The position numbers and the translations under genes were made by a program. Below the pieces are notes generated by a model that did not search any database, was not told where the DNA came from, and worked only from the letters and a program-made list of their open reading frames with translations. A DNA stretch of 64,000 nt, from contig JAPQWV010001353.1 in NCBI GenBank assembly GCA_027422505.1, positions 1 to 64,000 on the forward strand. The letters run 5' to 3'. Position 1 is the first letter of the stretch; each line of letters opens with the position of its first letter. This stretch comes from Craterostigma plantagineum. Lineage: Eukaryota; Streptophyta; Magnoliopsida; Lamiales; Linderniaceae. Below, piece after piece: positions 39,937-51,724 of this stretch.

Positions 39937-39968
<32 letters not shown>

Positions 39969-40611
39969 CCACAGATAAAATATGATTCTTAACTTTAAAG
40001 TAAAACGTACATAAGATTTGACCATGATCGAAGGAGGAGTCAAAGTTAAGGTTACCAAATAGCCTATCACTTGGTTCCTATAGATTGAATATTTATTATA
40101 AGAATATTATAGCATCAAATACTAAATGGGAACTTTGAAGGCATGTGTAAAATATATAATATAAATATTACTGTTCCTCCAAGAATATATTAATATATTA
40201 TCTTTGAAGTATCAAAATTATACACAAATACATTTCATTTCACTTCATTGTTTAGTTGAAGAAACTAATCATTCTCTCTCTCTCTATCTCTCGTTCTGCC
40301 TCCTACATTTCTTCTTGATCTTGACAACAATAATTCATGAGATAAAAAATACAGTAACAGCTGAGCAACACCACCAATCATGGAAATCATACTACCTACA
40401 ATATTCTAATTTCTGAAACCTCACATATATACATATTCCCTCGACCTCTCTAACTCTCAAGAAAATAGTATCTCCAACTACCTTGAACACACGCAAGATT
40501 TTCGAGCGCACGTATATTCCAAAGTGAGCTAACGAAATCTAAGAAAGCAATCGCCTTTCGTTTGGGTTTTTCGTCGATTTTTTCGCTCACAAACAAGACG
40601 CAGCTCGAGAG
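39937..40611. promoter_or_regulatory. upstream region of the AP2-like gene
   Basis: Begins with a (TA)n run (39937-39965). AT-rich, then a CT-rich stretch (40272-40300), then a probable 5' UTR. No confident TATA box located. Confidence 0.4.
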
Positions 40612-42104
40612 ATGTTTGATCTGAACCTCAGAGCCACCACCACCGCCGCCGCCTCGGAAGACGGGTCCTCCACGCGCTACGAGACGCTCAGCTTCTCGAT
40701 CCTCCGCCGCGCGGACGTAACCGGCGGAGGCAGCGGCGGCGGCGCAAGCGAGCTCGAACTATTCCCCGTAAGCGTCGACTCGGCGAAGACCGATTGGGGT
40801 GGAGCTAATAAGGGTCGCGATTACTGGCTGGGTTTGTCCGCGCCGGCCGGCGGTAATCAGGTGGTGCCGACTCAGGCGGCGAAGAAGAGCCGCCGTGGGC
40901 CCCGTTCAAGGAGCTCGCAGTACCGTGGGGTCACCTTCTACAGAAGAACTGGGAGATGGGAATCGCATATATGGTACAATTTTTATTTAATTAACTCGTC
41001 TGCTGCGCTGCATGCATGTGGTGGATTGTACGGCGTGCTACTGTTTGTTGTACCTCTCTGATTTGGGAAATCATTTTTCTTGTCTTTTCTGTTTTCCCTT
41101 TCAGGGACTGTGGGAAACAAGTGTATTTAGGTGAGAAAGCTGAGAATACTATGATTAATTTACAGTGTTTGATGTTAGTACTACTCAGCAATTGATCTTC
41201 GAATCTTAAGAACATGGTTCTGAATATGATTTCAGGAGGATTTGACACAGCTCATGCTGCAGCTAGGTAAAAGAAAATTGATTTAGAATTGAAAATTCTT
41301 CAGATTCTTCGATTGAAACCTTTATGTTGTCCTTCGTTCGAAAGAGCCTATGATCGTGCTGCGATAAAGTTTCGTGGAGTCGAAGCTGACATAAATTTCG
41401 AAATAAGCGATTACCGAGAAGACATTAAACAGGTTCTTGTGCTCCTCCTTTCACGTTTCGACGATCTCATCGTGATAAACGCTGCTTCTTTTTTCCACAG
41501 ATGAAGAACTTGACAAAGCAAGAGTTCGTTCAGGTTCTTCGGAGACAAACCGCTGCCTTTGCTCGAGTAACTTCAAAGTACAGAGGAAAATTCATCGCTG
41601 GCAAGTAAGATTTGTCTCCCTTTCGAACACTTTCTTGGATATTATTAACTGATGTCAATCGCCAAAGTTTGAACGTTCATAAAACTGCAGCAGTGGGACG
41701 AAAATGGTAACCCCTTCGAACGAATTAGGCAGCGGTGGCAATCTCGATCTCAGTCTCGGGATTTCTTCACCATCCATCGTTCCACAGCGCGAAGAATCTG
41801 ATGATTTTTTCCATGGAAAGAGATCTAAGGAACTTGCTGGCCATATGTGGGCTGGCTTACATTTCCCTTATAAACTCCAGGTAACTTTCTTATTACCGAA
41901 GGTTTGAGAAATAAGTAGATGACTTTGATGGCTCTCGATTATTGTCTGAATTGAATAGGAAGGAGCTTCGAGCCCATCGTTCCATTGCAGCCATGGAATT
42001 CGAATGGGTCGGCGTCTTCTGCAGCAGCATCATCAGGATTCTCTTGTGCTACTAAGCAATGCAATAATCTGCGTTTTCTCAACGCCAGCGATCTTCACCG
42101 TTAG
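40612..42104 (+). CDS. AP2-like transcription factor, SMZ/SNZ/TOE3 type
   Basis: Flowering-time repressor class of the euAP2 group, nuclear. Exons: 40612-40973, 41105-41130, 41236-41266, 41345-41432, 41501 to about 41607, one starting near 41693, and a last one near 41959-42104. The N-terminal EAR-like motif is MFDLNLR. Basic signal [10 protein letters not shown] precedes the AP2 domain [21 protein letters not shown], continued as [25 protein letters not shown] and [10 protein letters not shown]. The second AP2 domain is absent; after SKYRG the protein goes to a second EAR-type motif LDLSLGISS. This reduced layout is normal for SMZ, SNZ and some TOE3 proteins. The 3' end encodes AAASSGF over a miR172 site. 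Frame is continuous if the splice sites listed are used. Confidence 0.88.
42022..42042 (+). promoter_or_regulatory. miR172 target site in the AP2-like mRNA
   Basis: The 21-nt stretch contains GCAGCATCATCAGGATTCT, the conserved miR172 binding sequence, with one difference from the classical site at its second base. It codes AAASSGF, as in known AP2/TOE genes. Implies repression of the mRNA by miR172 cleavage and translational block. Confidence 0.9.
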
Positions 42105-42779
42105 TGAAGGAAAAGATATGAGAATGTGATGAGCCTCATTCTTCACCACACTAAGGAAGTAGTGTTCCTTTCTTGTCTTGACATAATTCAGGCTATCTTA
42201 CAAAGATTTGTGGTATTTCCATGTCAATATTTGCAGTCGGTCAAGGCAGAGATCAAGCAAAAGTTACCTCCTTTTGGTGATTTTGTATATGCAGAAAACC
42301 AATCAGTTGTCTTTGTGTGATGGCGATTTGCTGAAGATTGTGATTTTCTTTTTTCTTTTTATCTTTTACTGTTGTTACGCTGTGTACACGTGACTAGGTG
42401 GAATGATAAAAGATTGTTTTTTCCTTTAGTATGATATATTTAGCAGATGAGACGTCTATCTCTTAATACAAAAGGATGTTGATGAAACCTATTAATTATT
42501 ATTATATTAAAAACACTTTCGTTACGAAGTACTTTCGAAGAGCTGTATCCTCGACAACAGTGCATTTCGCTCCAAAATTCTCTGAGAAGAGACTGAACTT
42601 CTGGGCAATCGTCCTTACTAATCTCGTACGATTTATTACAAGAACTTTTTTTTCGACATTTGGGGACTTTACGTTCTTGCTAGTTACAATGATCTAACTG
42701 TTTGTGGTTAGGGTTTTGGCTAATTTTTTTTCCTTGCGTCTATGAATAAGTTGGAATCTTGATGCAGAATTCTCAAATT
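42105..42779. other. intergenic / UTRs
   Basis: 3' UTR of the AP2-like gene and upstream or leader sequence of the PWWP gene. No separate gene supported. A splice acceptor-like GCAG at 42764-42767 might be the end of a leader intron of the PWWP gene. Confidence 0.4.
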
Positions 42780-44800
42780 ATGGAAGACGAGCAAGTTGAT
42801 AAGGGTTCATCTGTCTCTTTGAGTGGAAAAACAGAGGTAACTGTAGAAAGCGTTAAAAATCAAGCTCGGAAGCCTAGCGAAGTTTCGGACGGTGATGAAC
42901 TAACTGCGGAAATTGTGGGCTCTGAGTCGCCTGTCGATGGGCTTGGGGAGATAAAGGGATTAATTTTGGGATGGGAGAAATTGTTGATTTGCATGTCAAT
43001 GCGTTGGATAACAGAGACGATGCTGGGGTTCATAGTGCTGTCGAAGAGGAATCTGCTGCACATAACGGCGATTCCATAGAGGAAGCTCATACTTCTGAAA
43101 CAGAGGCTATGGATGTGGATACCAAAACAGAACACCTTGGCCAAACAGAGGAACCTCTTTCGGAGAATACGAATTTATCCAACAAGGAAACATCAAGGCC
43201 TCGGAGCCAATTGAAAATGAATCAGTTGGGATACCTTTCGCCTTCGGGAATCGATGGCCATTTCTCGCCGGGAGATTTGGTATGGGGTAAAGTTCGTAGC
43301 CATCCTTGGTGGCCCGGGCAAATCTTTGATTCCTCTGATGCTTCTGAGTTGGCCGTTAAGCATTTCAAAAAAGACTCGTATTTGGTTGCATATTTCGGGG
43401 ACAACACCTTTGGATGGAACGACCCGTCGTCCTTGAAGCATTTTGGACCCGATTTTTCCCAGATAGAGAATCAGGGAAGCTCAGAGGCATTTCAAAATGC
43501 TGTAGACTGTGCCTTGCAAGAGGTTTCGAGGCGCACCGTGTTAGGTCTGACATGTTCTTGCATACGAAAAGAGGCTTATGGGGAACTCAAAGCTCAGTTT
43601 GTGGAGAACGCGGGCTTACGTGAGGAATCGAGGAAAAGGTACGGTGTTGATGAGTCGTCTGGACCCTTATCTTTCGAGCCTGATAAACTTGTCGAGTTCG
43701 TAAAGAACGTGGCATCTTCTGCTACTTACGGTGCTGACAAACTTGACCTTGCTGTAGCTCGAGCTCAGTTATCTGGATTTTGTCGTTTTAAAGGGTATCG
43801 CTTGCCTACTGAGTTTGGTGAATTAATAGAAACTGATTTCGATGTCGACTGGGTGGACGATGATGAAGAGATGGTGGCCAAAAGACATAAGCATGTTCCT
43901 GAAGATGCTACAGAGTCTAAGAAGGAGAGAAGCATAGCTGAGTTAATGCGTGAGGAAGATCGCTTTATGGAAACAGAGGAAAAGATGAGTGTGCACGGAA
44001 AATCTCAAACTCCCAAGCCTTCCTTTAAGGTTGGCGAGTGTATACGTAGAGTAGCTACTCAGCTAACTGGCGCCACGTCATCTTCTAAGAGCAACGACGA
44101 CGAAAACGCACGCGATGTTTCTGTGGACAAGCTTTCTGAGAGGCAAAGTATGGCCTTTTCATTAGAATCGTCTTCTGTGGACGGAATGCTATCCCAACTC
44201 CAGCTATTGGCTCAGACTCCGAGGAAAAAAACAAGACTTACTTAGCCCGTCTAGAAAGTTCTTTTCTCTCTTTCGCAGCTCGATTGCTTTGAACAAAAGG
44301 GGTCGTAAGAAAAGGAAGTTAGTTGCAGAAGAATATGAGTTCGATGACTCGATCGATTCTTATTGGTGGGACAAGATAGTGCAAAACTATTCTAAGCTCC
44401 ACTCTAGACGGAGATATTCCAGTGGGAGTTATCCCTTGGAAGCAACTGCAACAGAAGAAGAAGCTGCGAAGCGAAGGAAGAAAGAAACTTCGCCTGCAGA
44501 GCTCATACTGAATTTCGCTGAGAGAGGCTACGTTCCGATTGAAATCAATCTGAACAAAATATTCAGACGATTTGGGCCTATTATGGAATCAGAGACAGAG
44601 GTTGATGTTGACTCTGGCGGGCTCGAGTGATCTTCAAGCGAGGCTCTGATGCTGAGGTGGCTCATAGCAGCGCGGAGAAGTTCAACATCTTTGGGCCCGT
44701 TGTTGTCGATTATCAGATAGGTTACAGCCCAGTGATCTCTGTGAAGATTTTGCCCATCATGGTAGCTCAGAGCCAGGAAAATCCGACGTTGATGGCTTAG
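42780..44800 (+). CDS. PWWP-domain chromatin protein with C-terminal RRM-like region
   Basis: Nuclear histone-reader type protein, probably of the plant PDP group that works with MSI4/FVE and PRC2. Start ATG at 42780 (MEDEQVDKGSSVSLSG); an ATG at 42762 is also in frame. The PWWP domain reads FSPGDLVWGKVRSHPWWPGQ, with FGDNTFGWND and the LKHF motif. A basic linker (NKRGRKKRKL) follows, and then the block AELILNFAERGYVPIEINLN and RVIFKRGSDAEVAHSSAEKF (RRM-like FGPV/Y). Frame shifts near 42960, 44229 (A-run) and 44627. Ends around 44800. No intron appears in the main body, so it looks mainly single-exon. Confidence 0.85.
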
Positions 44801-45047
44801 CAGCGCTTAATCATGGTAATCATGTTTTCTTTGGTTAACTTTGCTTGTATTTTGGGATCGTTAAGGTGCGCAAGTGCATCTTAATCTGTTGATTCCGAGG
44901 GATGTTATGTCTTGTAAAATAGTACGAGCAAATCACTATTAGGTTGTTGGGATTGGGTAAGTATAGAACGTAACTGCTAATCATCTGCAAGTGGAAAAAG
45001 GAATCTATGCCTTGAAGAATCTGAATAATCTTTCAAGTTAATAGTCC

Positions 45048-46229
45048 TCACTGTTTACGAGTTCTCTCTGTGTATCGTCTGTTTGTCTTCGATGCAACCA
45101 TTGCTCTCTCTTCCTTCAAGCTCGAACCTAGCGAGATACTCTCGCCTTTCGAGTTGAAACCTCTTTCGACTGCGACTGATCTGCTCACAGGGCGATGATT
45201 ACTCTTTAGCGTAAGGGAACTCCCAAGCACACTTTGTGTTTTGAGCAGCTTCTTATCCGATGATGTTGCTGATGTGAACGAACTCGACGAGTTTCTGCTC
45301 ATGGATGCCGTCGTATGATGCTTCTTACATGGCGTTATCTGCAGTTTTTAGGACACCATAACTGATTAGAATGCAAAGATCACTCAATATGTGTGTGTTA
45401 TGTAACCTGGACAGAAATCTGAAATATGACCTGATCGAAGAATCTATTGTTCGGCGACGGCGGATGAAGCTTCGATGGCCTCACCTTAACAGATGAGTCA
45501 TTTCCTGATTTCACCGCCCGAGGGCCATATTGTCTTGAAGAGCCCATGTTCTGATTTTCCCGAGAATCCATAGGTGGCTCTTTCTAGATCCATTATTCAT
45601 GTTCTTTTCGTAATAGACGACGAAGAGGAGAGACTTGGGAGAGCCAAAGAACGAGTCGAAAGAGTCATACTTTTCGTCCCTATGCTTCCCTCTGAAAATC
45701 TCCAGTTCGAAAACGATGCAGATTGCCCGATGTTTCCTTTCCCCGTCTCTTTCTTCGATAGAGTCGAAGATCGAGCAGTAAAGGAACCACCTTTCAGTGA
45801 AGAAGAGGCTTTTGCAGCTGATTTGCTGCTATCTTCCCCTGTAATAAAAACAGGGTTCTCATATCTGTCTTCTACACACACACACACACAATATCTTACT
45901 GTAAGTTGTTGGTGATTTAGTCGTCTTTATCTTTGCGTCTGAGCTTGGTCGTAAGCTCGTCGAGATATTCATTCTCGACGACTTTGGCGGTTTTGGACTC
46001 TTCACTGCAGCTGCATTGATCTGTTAACGAAAGTTTTCGATTTCAATAATGTAAGAAACACAAATTCAATCCAAAGTTTTTTCGAACGAAATCGCCCATG
46101 GACTGCAGTAATGGAACTCAATATCTTCCAATATACCTTACCGTTGCTACCTTTTTCGACTTTCTTGGTGGTAGCTGCAAGAAAAAAAAAAATGCATAAT
46201 CTTTTCCTCTCTATGCATATCAAATACGC

Positions 46230-46277
<48 letters not shown>

Positions 46278-46598
46278 GTAATATATAACCTCGGCGGTTC
46301 GACACGTCTTGGAGTGGGCCCAGCGCTCGGTTCACGAAGGAGGACAGCTCGTCGGGCTCGAGCACTCCAGCGCTGTCATAAAATGCGCTGTCCCATGCTA
46401 AGCTTTTCCTCATGAAGCTCCGCCGAGATGGTTTGGTAATAAGTCGGACAATCTGAAACCTTCGTTGTCCGTCGAGGAATCGCAGAGATTCGAAGAGATG
46501 AGAAAACCATCGTCGTCGTCTTCCTCTGCAAACATGTCTATGAGCTTATTAGTGTTTTCATCTTCTGCTATTAGGTTGAAGACGAAGCTTTTCGCCAT
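45048..46598 (-). CDS. serine-rich plant protein with KSLAWDSAF motif
   Basis: Multi-exon gene starting at 46598 with MAKSFVFNLIAEDEN and an acidic segment (AEEDDDDG). It then carries MRKSLAWDSAFYDSAGVLEP, which matches a conserved motif of plant proteins of unknown function, sometimes annotated as GTSE1-like or M-line-like. Later exons are Ser/Lys/Arg-rich and include RPSKLHPPSPNNRFFDQ near 45440-45490. The final exon ends YTERTRKQ at 45048. One base loss near 46434 (AAACC) puts the KSLAWDSAF block in a different frame. Possibly microtubule or cell-division related by family naming, but I do not claim a function. Confidence 0.6.
46228..46277. repeat. (CA)n(TA)n microsatellite in an intron
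   Basis: CA repeat followed by TA repeat inside an intron of the serine-rich gene. Confidence 0.9.
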
Positions 46599-46851
46599 TA
46601 TCAAAGGCGAGTCAAATTGTTAGTAAACTGCCCAGATTATATTTGAACTTTTGAAAGTTAAAACAAATACTGTTTGAGATATCTCTATATATATATGAGT
46701 ATATACTCATTGATGGGTACCATTAATCTCGATGATTATTAGGCTACGAGATTATTAGTGGTTTCGGTTGAATTGAACGGCTAGGTAATAATACGGTAAA
46801 TGGCATTTCAAATTATTTTTCCAAGATAATGGCATCTCCTTTGAATATTAT
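46599..46851. other. upstream flank of the serine-rich gene, AT-rich
   Basis: Contains TA-rich runs (46686-46700). Ends with ATTAT (46847-46851), the left copy of the target-site duplication of the next LTR. No ERF 5' part is present here. Confidence 0.5.
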
Positions 46852-47922
46852 TGATATGAGGCTATCCCAATCAAAGAGATTTATATGTGTGGGGAAGGGA
46901 AATTTATATAGCCGGTAAATAAGATATCTCAAAGTTTTAGACGTGCATAAGGTGCTTATTTATAAAGGAACTGAAATGGACGTATTTGGGATCTTAGGAC
47001 GTGTTTGGGACGTTGGGTCATGTTTTGGGATGTGTCTGGGACGTGTTGGGACGTGTAGGGACGTGTCGGGGACGTAAATGAAATAACACAGGGGTTACGT
47101 GGTTCGGATCTTTGCAGATCCTACGTCCACGGCGCTCAAGAACTGCTTTCACTATACTTAAATGATTTACACATCATAACTACTCATATCTCACTCTTCT
47201 CTCTCAAACACACATAGGAAAATACATAAAGACGTTTTTATAGTGAGAGATTATTTTTCTAAGTGTTGAGAGGTGTTGGAATGGGAGTTGCCTCGTGAAA
47301 ATGGTGAAGTCCCCTTTATATAGGAGGCTCTTGGATATTGCCTGAAGGTACGTCCCTGGCTCCTGGATATTGCCCAGATTCCTGCTGATATGACCTCCTG
47401 GGACACTGTGATGCTACAGGATGGCAGGCCGTCTGTCAGAGTCATTCCTGCAGCCGTTACAGCTTCTGTGCTGTCAGGGATGTCAGGCGGCTGGAGATGG
47501 GACTTGGCTCTGCACTGTCAGGTACGACAGGTGGATGGAACAGGTTGTGTCAGAACAACTTTTCAGTGGTGTCAGACGTCCTTTCAGACTTCTGACCGTT
47601 TGGTGAAGCTTCCTCACGACGCTTCCTCGGGACGACAGGACATGGTTAGCACAATAGGTCCCAAAATAGTTCCCTAGTATGGGCGTTAGGTCCCTAAAGT
47701 CTTTTGGAGGTCCCTAGAACCCTTATTTCCTGTTGTTAGCTCCCTAAAGTGTGTTGAAGGTCCCTAAAACCCGTCTGAGGTCCCTAAAAGTCTCCCATTC
47801 GTAATCTAACTTTGTATTTTTCATGAAAACTCATATTTTTTACTAAGTTCTCTTAATAATTATCATAAGCTAATTATTTCCTTAATTCCTCTGCTTAGCC
47901 TGCCTAATTTATGTCCGTATCA
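46852..47922 (-). mobile_element. solo LTR (R1, 1071 bp) with ATTAT target-site duplication
   Basis: Starts TGATATGAGGC and ends TCCGTATCA, flanked by ATTAT on both sides (46847-46851 and 47923-47927). Read on the minus strand it has a TATA box (CTATATAAAGG), then CCGTGGACGTAGGATCTGC, then a minisatellite of ACACGTCCCAA-like units. No internal region is attached. It is the same family as R2-R5 but diverged from them. Confidence 0.9.
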
Positions 47923-47927
47923 ATTAT

Positions 47928-48333
47928 CGTTACAGTTTATGTGATATATTTTGTAAATTGTTTTGTGTAATAAAGTACAAGAAAATGTTGAGAAGTTTCC
48001 GATTTCAAACATTAGATTCATGCAAGAAAATTCGTTGTTGCTTCGTAAGAACATGCTTTAAACTAATAAAATACGGCTTCTTCATTTCATCATTTAGATT
48101 TGAGCGAGTAGGCTAATCAATTTAGCAACATGATGTGTATTTTGAAATATATAGATATACACTGCACATATATATTCTAATGTTTTCCATCGTCAATTAG
48201 CAAATATGTTATATTTGATAATATACTTTGTATATTATTTATGTTAAAGATCAATTCTTGAACAAACCCAAACGTTATTATACGACGATACTCTAAATTG
48301 GAATCTTAATCAAGTCAAATCTTGATATTGTTG
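47928..48333. other. unique AT-rich spacer
   Basis: About 400 bp between R1 and R2 without coding or repeat features I can support. Confidence 0.4.
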
Positions 48334-49424
48334 TGATATGGGGCTATCCCAATCAAAAGATATTTATATGTGTGGGTCGGAGATTTATATAGCCGGAGAA
48401 TAAGTATTACAAAGTTTAAAGATGTGCGTAAGGTGCTTATTTATAAAGGAACTGAAAGGGACGTGTTTGGGACATTGAGACTTGTTTAGGACGTGTTTGG
48501 GACGTTGGGTCATGTTTGTGGATGTGTCTGGGACGTGTTTGGGATGTGTCGGGACATGTCGGGACGTCTGGGGACGTATTGGGACGTGTGGGAATGTGTT
48601 GGGACGTGTAGGACATGTCGGGATGTCTGGGAACGTGTTGGGACGTGTTGAAACGTAAATAAAGGGAGACAAGGAATTACGTGGTTCGGATCTTTGCAGA
48701 TCCTACGTCCACGGGCGCTCTAAAACCTCTTTTCACTATACTTAACAAATTACACACTCGAATCACTCGCTCTCACTAGTATCGAGAGGAAAGTGCTTAA
48801 CAGACTGAAAAGAGAGAAGTTAGTGAGTATTTTCGTGTGTGGAATCAATGATCTCGTGAAAATGGCTAAGTTCGGCTTTTATAGGAGCTTCTGGATATTG
48901 CCTGGAGGTACATCCGAGTCCCCTGGTGATATGACCCTCTGGGACAACGTGATGCAGTGTGACAGGCCGTCTGTCAGAGACATCATTTGACCGCTTCCAT
49001 GCAGCTTTTTGCAGTCCTGTCAGAAGCAGCTTTTCTGTGCTGTCAGGGACATCAGGCGGCTGTCAGCTTTTCATGTACTGTCAACTCAGACGTCCGTTCA
49101 GACTTCTGACCGTTTGGTGAAGCTCCTCACGACGCTTCCTCGGGACGACAGGACCTGCTTAGCACAATAGGTCCCAAAATAGTTCCCTAGTATGGGCGTT
49201 AGGTCCCTAAAGTCTCTTGGAGATCCATAAAACCCTTATTTCCCGTTGTTAGCTTCCTAAAGTGTGTTGAAGGTCCCTAAAACCCGTCTGAGGCCCCTAA
49301 AAGTCTCCTTTCATAATCTAACTTTGTATTTTTCAAGGAAACTCATATTTTTACTAAGTTCTCTCAATATCTAATTATTTCCTATAATTCCTCTTTTAGC
49401 CTGCCTAATTATTGTTCCACATCA
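48334..49424 (-). repeat. LTR R2 (1091 bp)
   Basis: Starts TGATATGGGGC and ends TTCCACATCA, so termini are near-inverted (TGATGTGG/CCACATCA in the family). On the minus strand: TATA box (CCTATAAAAGCC at about 48876-48888), the conserved GGACGTAGGATCTGC...CCACGTAA segment, then a degenerate 11-bp GTGTTGGGACG minisatellite at about 48458-48655. Followed on its right by a pyrimidine tract (ACTACTCCCCTACTCT), i.e. a polypurine tract on the minus strand. Confidence 0.88.
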
Positions 49425-50634
49425 ACTACTCCCCTACTCTAATTTGTCTTTGGGAACAAAGACGAATTGGAGTAAAAATTATAAGGCAGGCTATAATTAA
49501 AGTAAATAATTGCAAGGTAGGTCTTACCAGGAATCACCCAAAATCCTTACTCTATTTCTGGGAAGATGCGTTTTATGAGCGGGAATAATTCCCAAGTTCT
49601 TCAGCACACCCTCTGTAGCTCCCTTGCTCCTTTATGTCCCGGTGGCTAGGGACGTTCGCGAGGAGATTCGTCCTTCTGAAGGAACGTAGATGTTCCCTCA
49701 ATTCCTTCTCCTGTTATGGGAGCTAAAGAAGTTCCCGTCATAGCCCCTGCCTCTGGTGTCAGAAGGAAAATAACTTCATCCAAAATGGTTAGAAGGAAAA
49801 CCAAAAAGAAATTACTTCCTTTGAGGCGTTGGTGCTGAGCCTCTTATGGACCTATAGGGACCTCAGTGAGTGAGCTCCCTGCTTCTGTGGATCATCTGAA
49901 TAGACATGAACAGATGAGCCTGCTAAGCTGTTGGGTGCTCCCAGATGATCAGAGGGCCATTTCTCCGAGGTTTCTTCGCAGCTTCTGGACTGTCTGCAAA
50001 GTCATCGTTCCAGGACCTGGAGATAACTAACCAGACAGAGTTAATAGAGCAACACAGAGGGAACTCAGGAGCTCCCTCGAGAAAGAAAGATGAAAATGAC
50101 GTGCTTGTTAAACAGCGCGAGGGGGAGCTCCGGAGCTCCTTAACTAATGAGAAGGAAGAGTGGGATTCTTTTTCGATTTCGGGAGCATGACGGAGGTGCA
50201 TGTGGCTGCCTGGTGGTGGATGCGGAGGCTGAAGGTATTTGTCTTTCAGCACCTTCGTCTGTTCCAGCCTGCTGAGAAGAAGTTCTTAGAGGACCTGGCT
50301 GAAGACGGCGCCAACCTTACTTGAGGGACTCATGGGAGGCTTCTACGGTGGTCCTCGGGAATGAGGCATGTATGCTCTTCGAGACCTTCCTTTTCCTGGA
50401 TGCAGGCGTCCGAGGACCCTCATTTTCGCTCTCATGTTGCAGAGAAGCATGCAATGGTCCTGGCCTGTTGCTGTATTGTTGATCTGTCGTCTCGAACTCA
50501 TCAAGGAACTTGGTAGAAGGCCTTTCGAACATCTTAGGACCTAGCAGGGACCTGATGGCGGAGCTCCTCTTCGAACATTGCCTTTTGAAGGAGATCATCA
50601 GGTCCTACTGTATGTCCCTCCTAGCTCCTGGGAC
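49425..50634 (-). mobile_element. internal region 1 of the LTR element, no pol
   Basis: About 1.2 kb between LTR R2 and LTR R3. Starts with a polypurine-tract complement, then an inverted repeat (TCTAATTTGTCTTTG...CAAAGACGAATTGGA). No Gag, protease, integrase or RT motif was recognised in any frame. The longest frames (49923-50252 and 50317-50598, minus) have no known domain, and a typical tRNA-Met primer site is not seen next to R3. This fits a non-autonomous element. Confidence 0.7.
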
Positions 50635-51709
50635 ATCATATGGGGCAATCCCAATCAAAAGATTTATATGTGGGGTTTAGAAGATTTATATAGCCGGAGA
50701 ATGAATTATCACAAAGTTGGAGGGCGTGCGTAAGGTGCTTGTGTGTAAGGGATGTGAAAGGGACGTGTCTGGAAGGTATTGGGACGTGTTGGGATCTGAT
50801 TGGGACCTGGGATGTGTCTGGGACGTGTTTGGGACGTTTAGGGACATGTCGGGACGTGTTGGGACGTGCAGGGACATGTCGGGACGTGTTGGGACGTGTA
50901 GGGACGTGTTGGAATGTAAATAAAGGGATACAAGATGTACGTGGTTCGGATCTTTGCAGATCCTACGTCCACGGGCGCTCTAAAACTCTTTCACTATACT
51001 TTAATGACTTACACACTCAAACAACTCACTCTCTCACATTTATCTTAGAACACTTAATAAAACAGCTAATGGGACGTCAAAGATATGTGTTTAATGTAGA
51101 GAGAGAATATTATAAGTGTTAAGAAGCGTGGGAATGAGAATGGTCTCGTAAAAATGGTGAAGTCCCCTTTATATAGGAGGCTCTTGGATATTGCCTGAAG
51201 GTACGTCCCTGGCTCCTGGATATGCCCAGATTCCTGCTGATATGACCTCCTGGACACTGTGATGCTACAGAATGGCAGGCCGTCTGTCGGAGGTCACTCC
51301 TGCAACAGTTACAGCTTCTGTGCTGTCAGGATGTCAGGCGGCTGGAGATGGACTTGGCTCTGCGGTGTCAGCTACAACAGGTGGATAGGACAGGTTCTGT
51401 CAGGACAGCTTTTCAGTGTTGTCACACGTCCTTTCAGACTTTCAGCATGGCTTCCTCAAGACGCTTCCTCAGGACGACAGGACCTGCTTAGCACCATAAG
51501 TCCCAGGACACTCCCTAATATGGATGTTAATTCCCTAAAGCCTTTCGGAGGTCCCTAAAATCGTTCGGAGGTCCCTAAGAGTCTCCCGTACCATCTAACT
51601 TTATATTTTCAGGAAACTCATATTTTTACTAAGTTCTCTTAATAATTATCACTGCTAATTATTTCCTTAATTTAGTTATTTTTAGCCTGCCTAATTTCTG
51701 TCCGTATCA
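50635..51709 (-). repeat. LTR R3
   Basis: Starts near TCATATGGGGCAATCCC and ends TCCGTATCA. Sequence is closer to R1 than to R2 or R4 downstream of the minisatellite. On the minus strand it has TATA (CCTATATAAAGGGG). Followed by a 15-bp pyrimidine stub (ACCACTCCCCTAATT) and then directly by R4. Confidence 0.85.
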
Positions 51710-51724
51710 ACCACTCCCCTAATT

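Noticed and set aside
41574..41607. Loss of AP2 domain 2 by assembly error
   Set aside because: The reduced layout with a following LDLSLG motif matches the SMZ/SNZ type, so no error is needed. Kept as a check in the findings.
48458..48655. Array-like repeats as a possible CRISPR
   Set aside because: Units are ~11 bp with no spacers, lie inside LTRs and are in a plant nuclear genome.
49923..50598. Minus-strand frames in internal region 1 as Gag proteins
   Set aside because: No zinc knuckle, UBN2 or retrotransposon Gag motif is visible, and the frames differ between the two copies because of single-base changes.
50717..51122. Open frames with repeated Asp-Val-Gly-Thr-Cys translations
   Set aside because: They are translations of the 11-bp LTR minisatellite, with no start context or domain.
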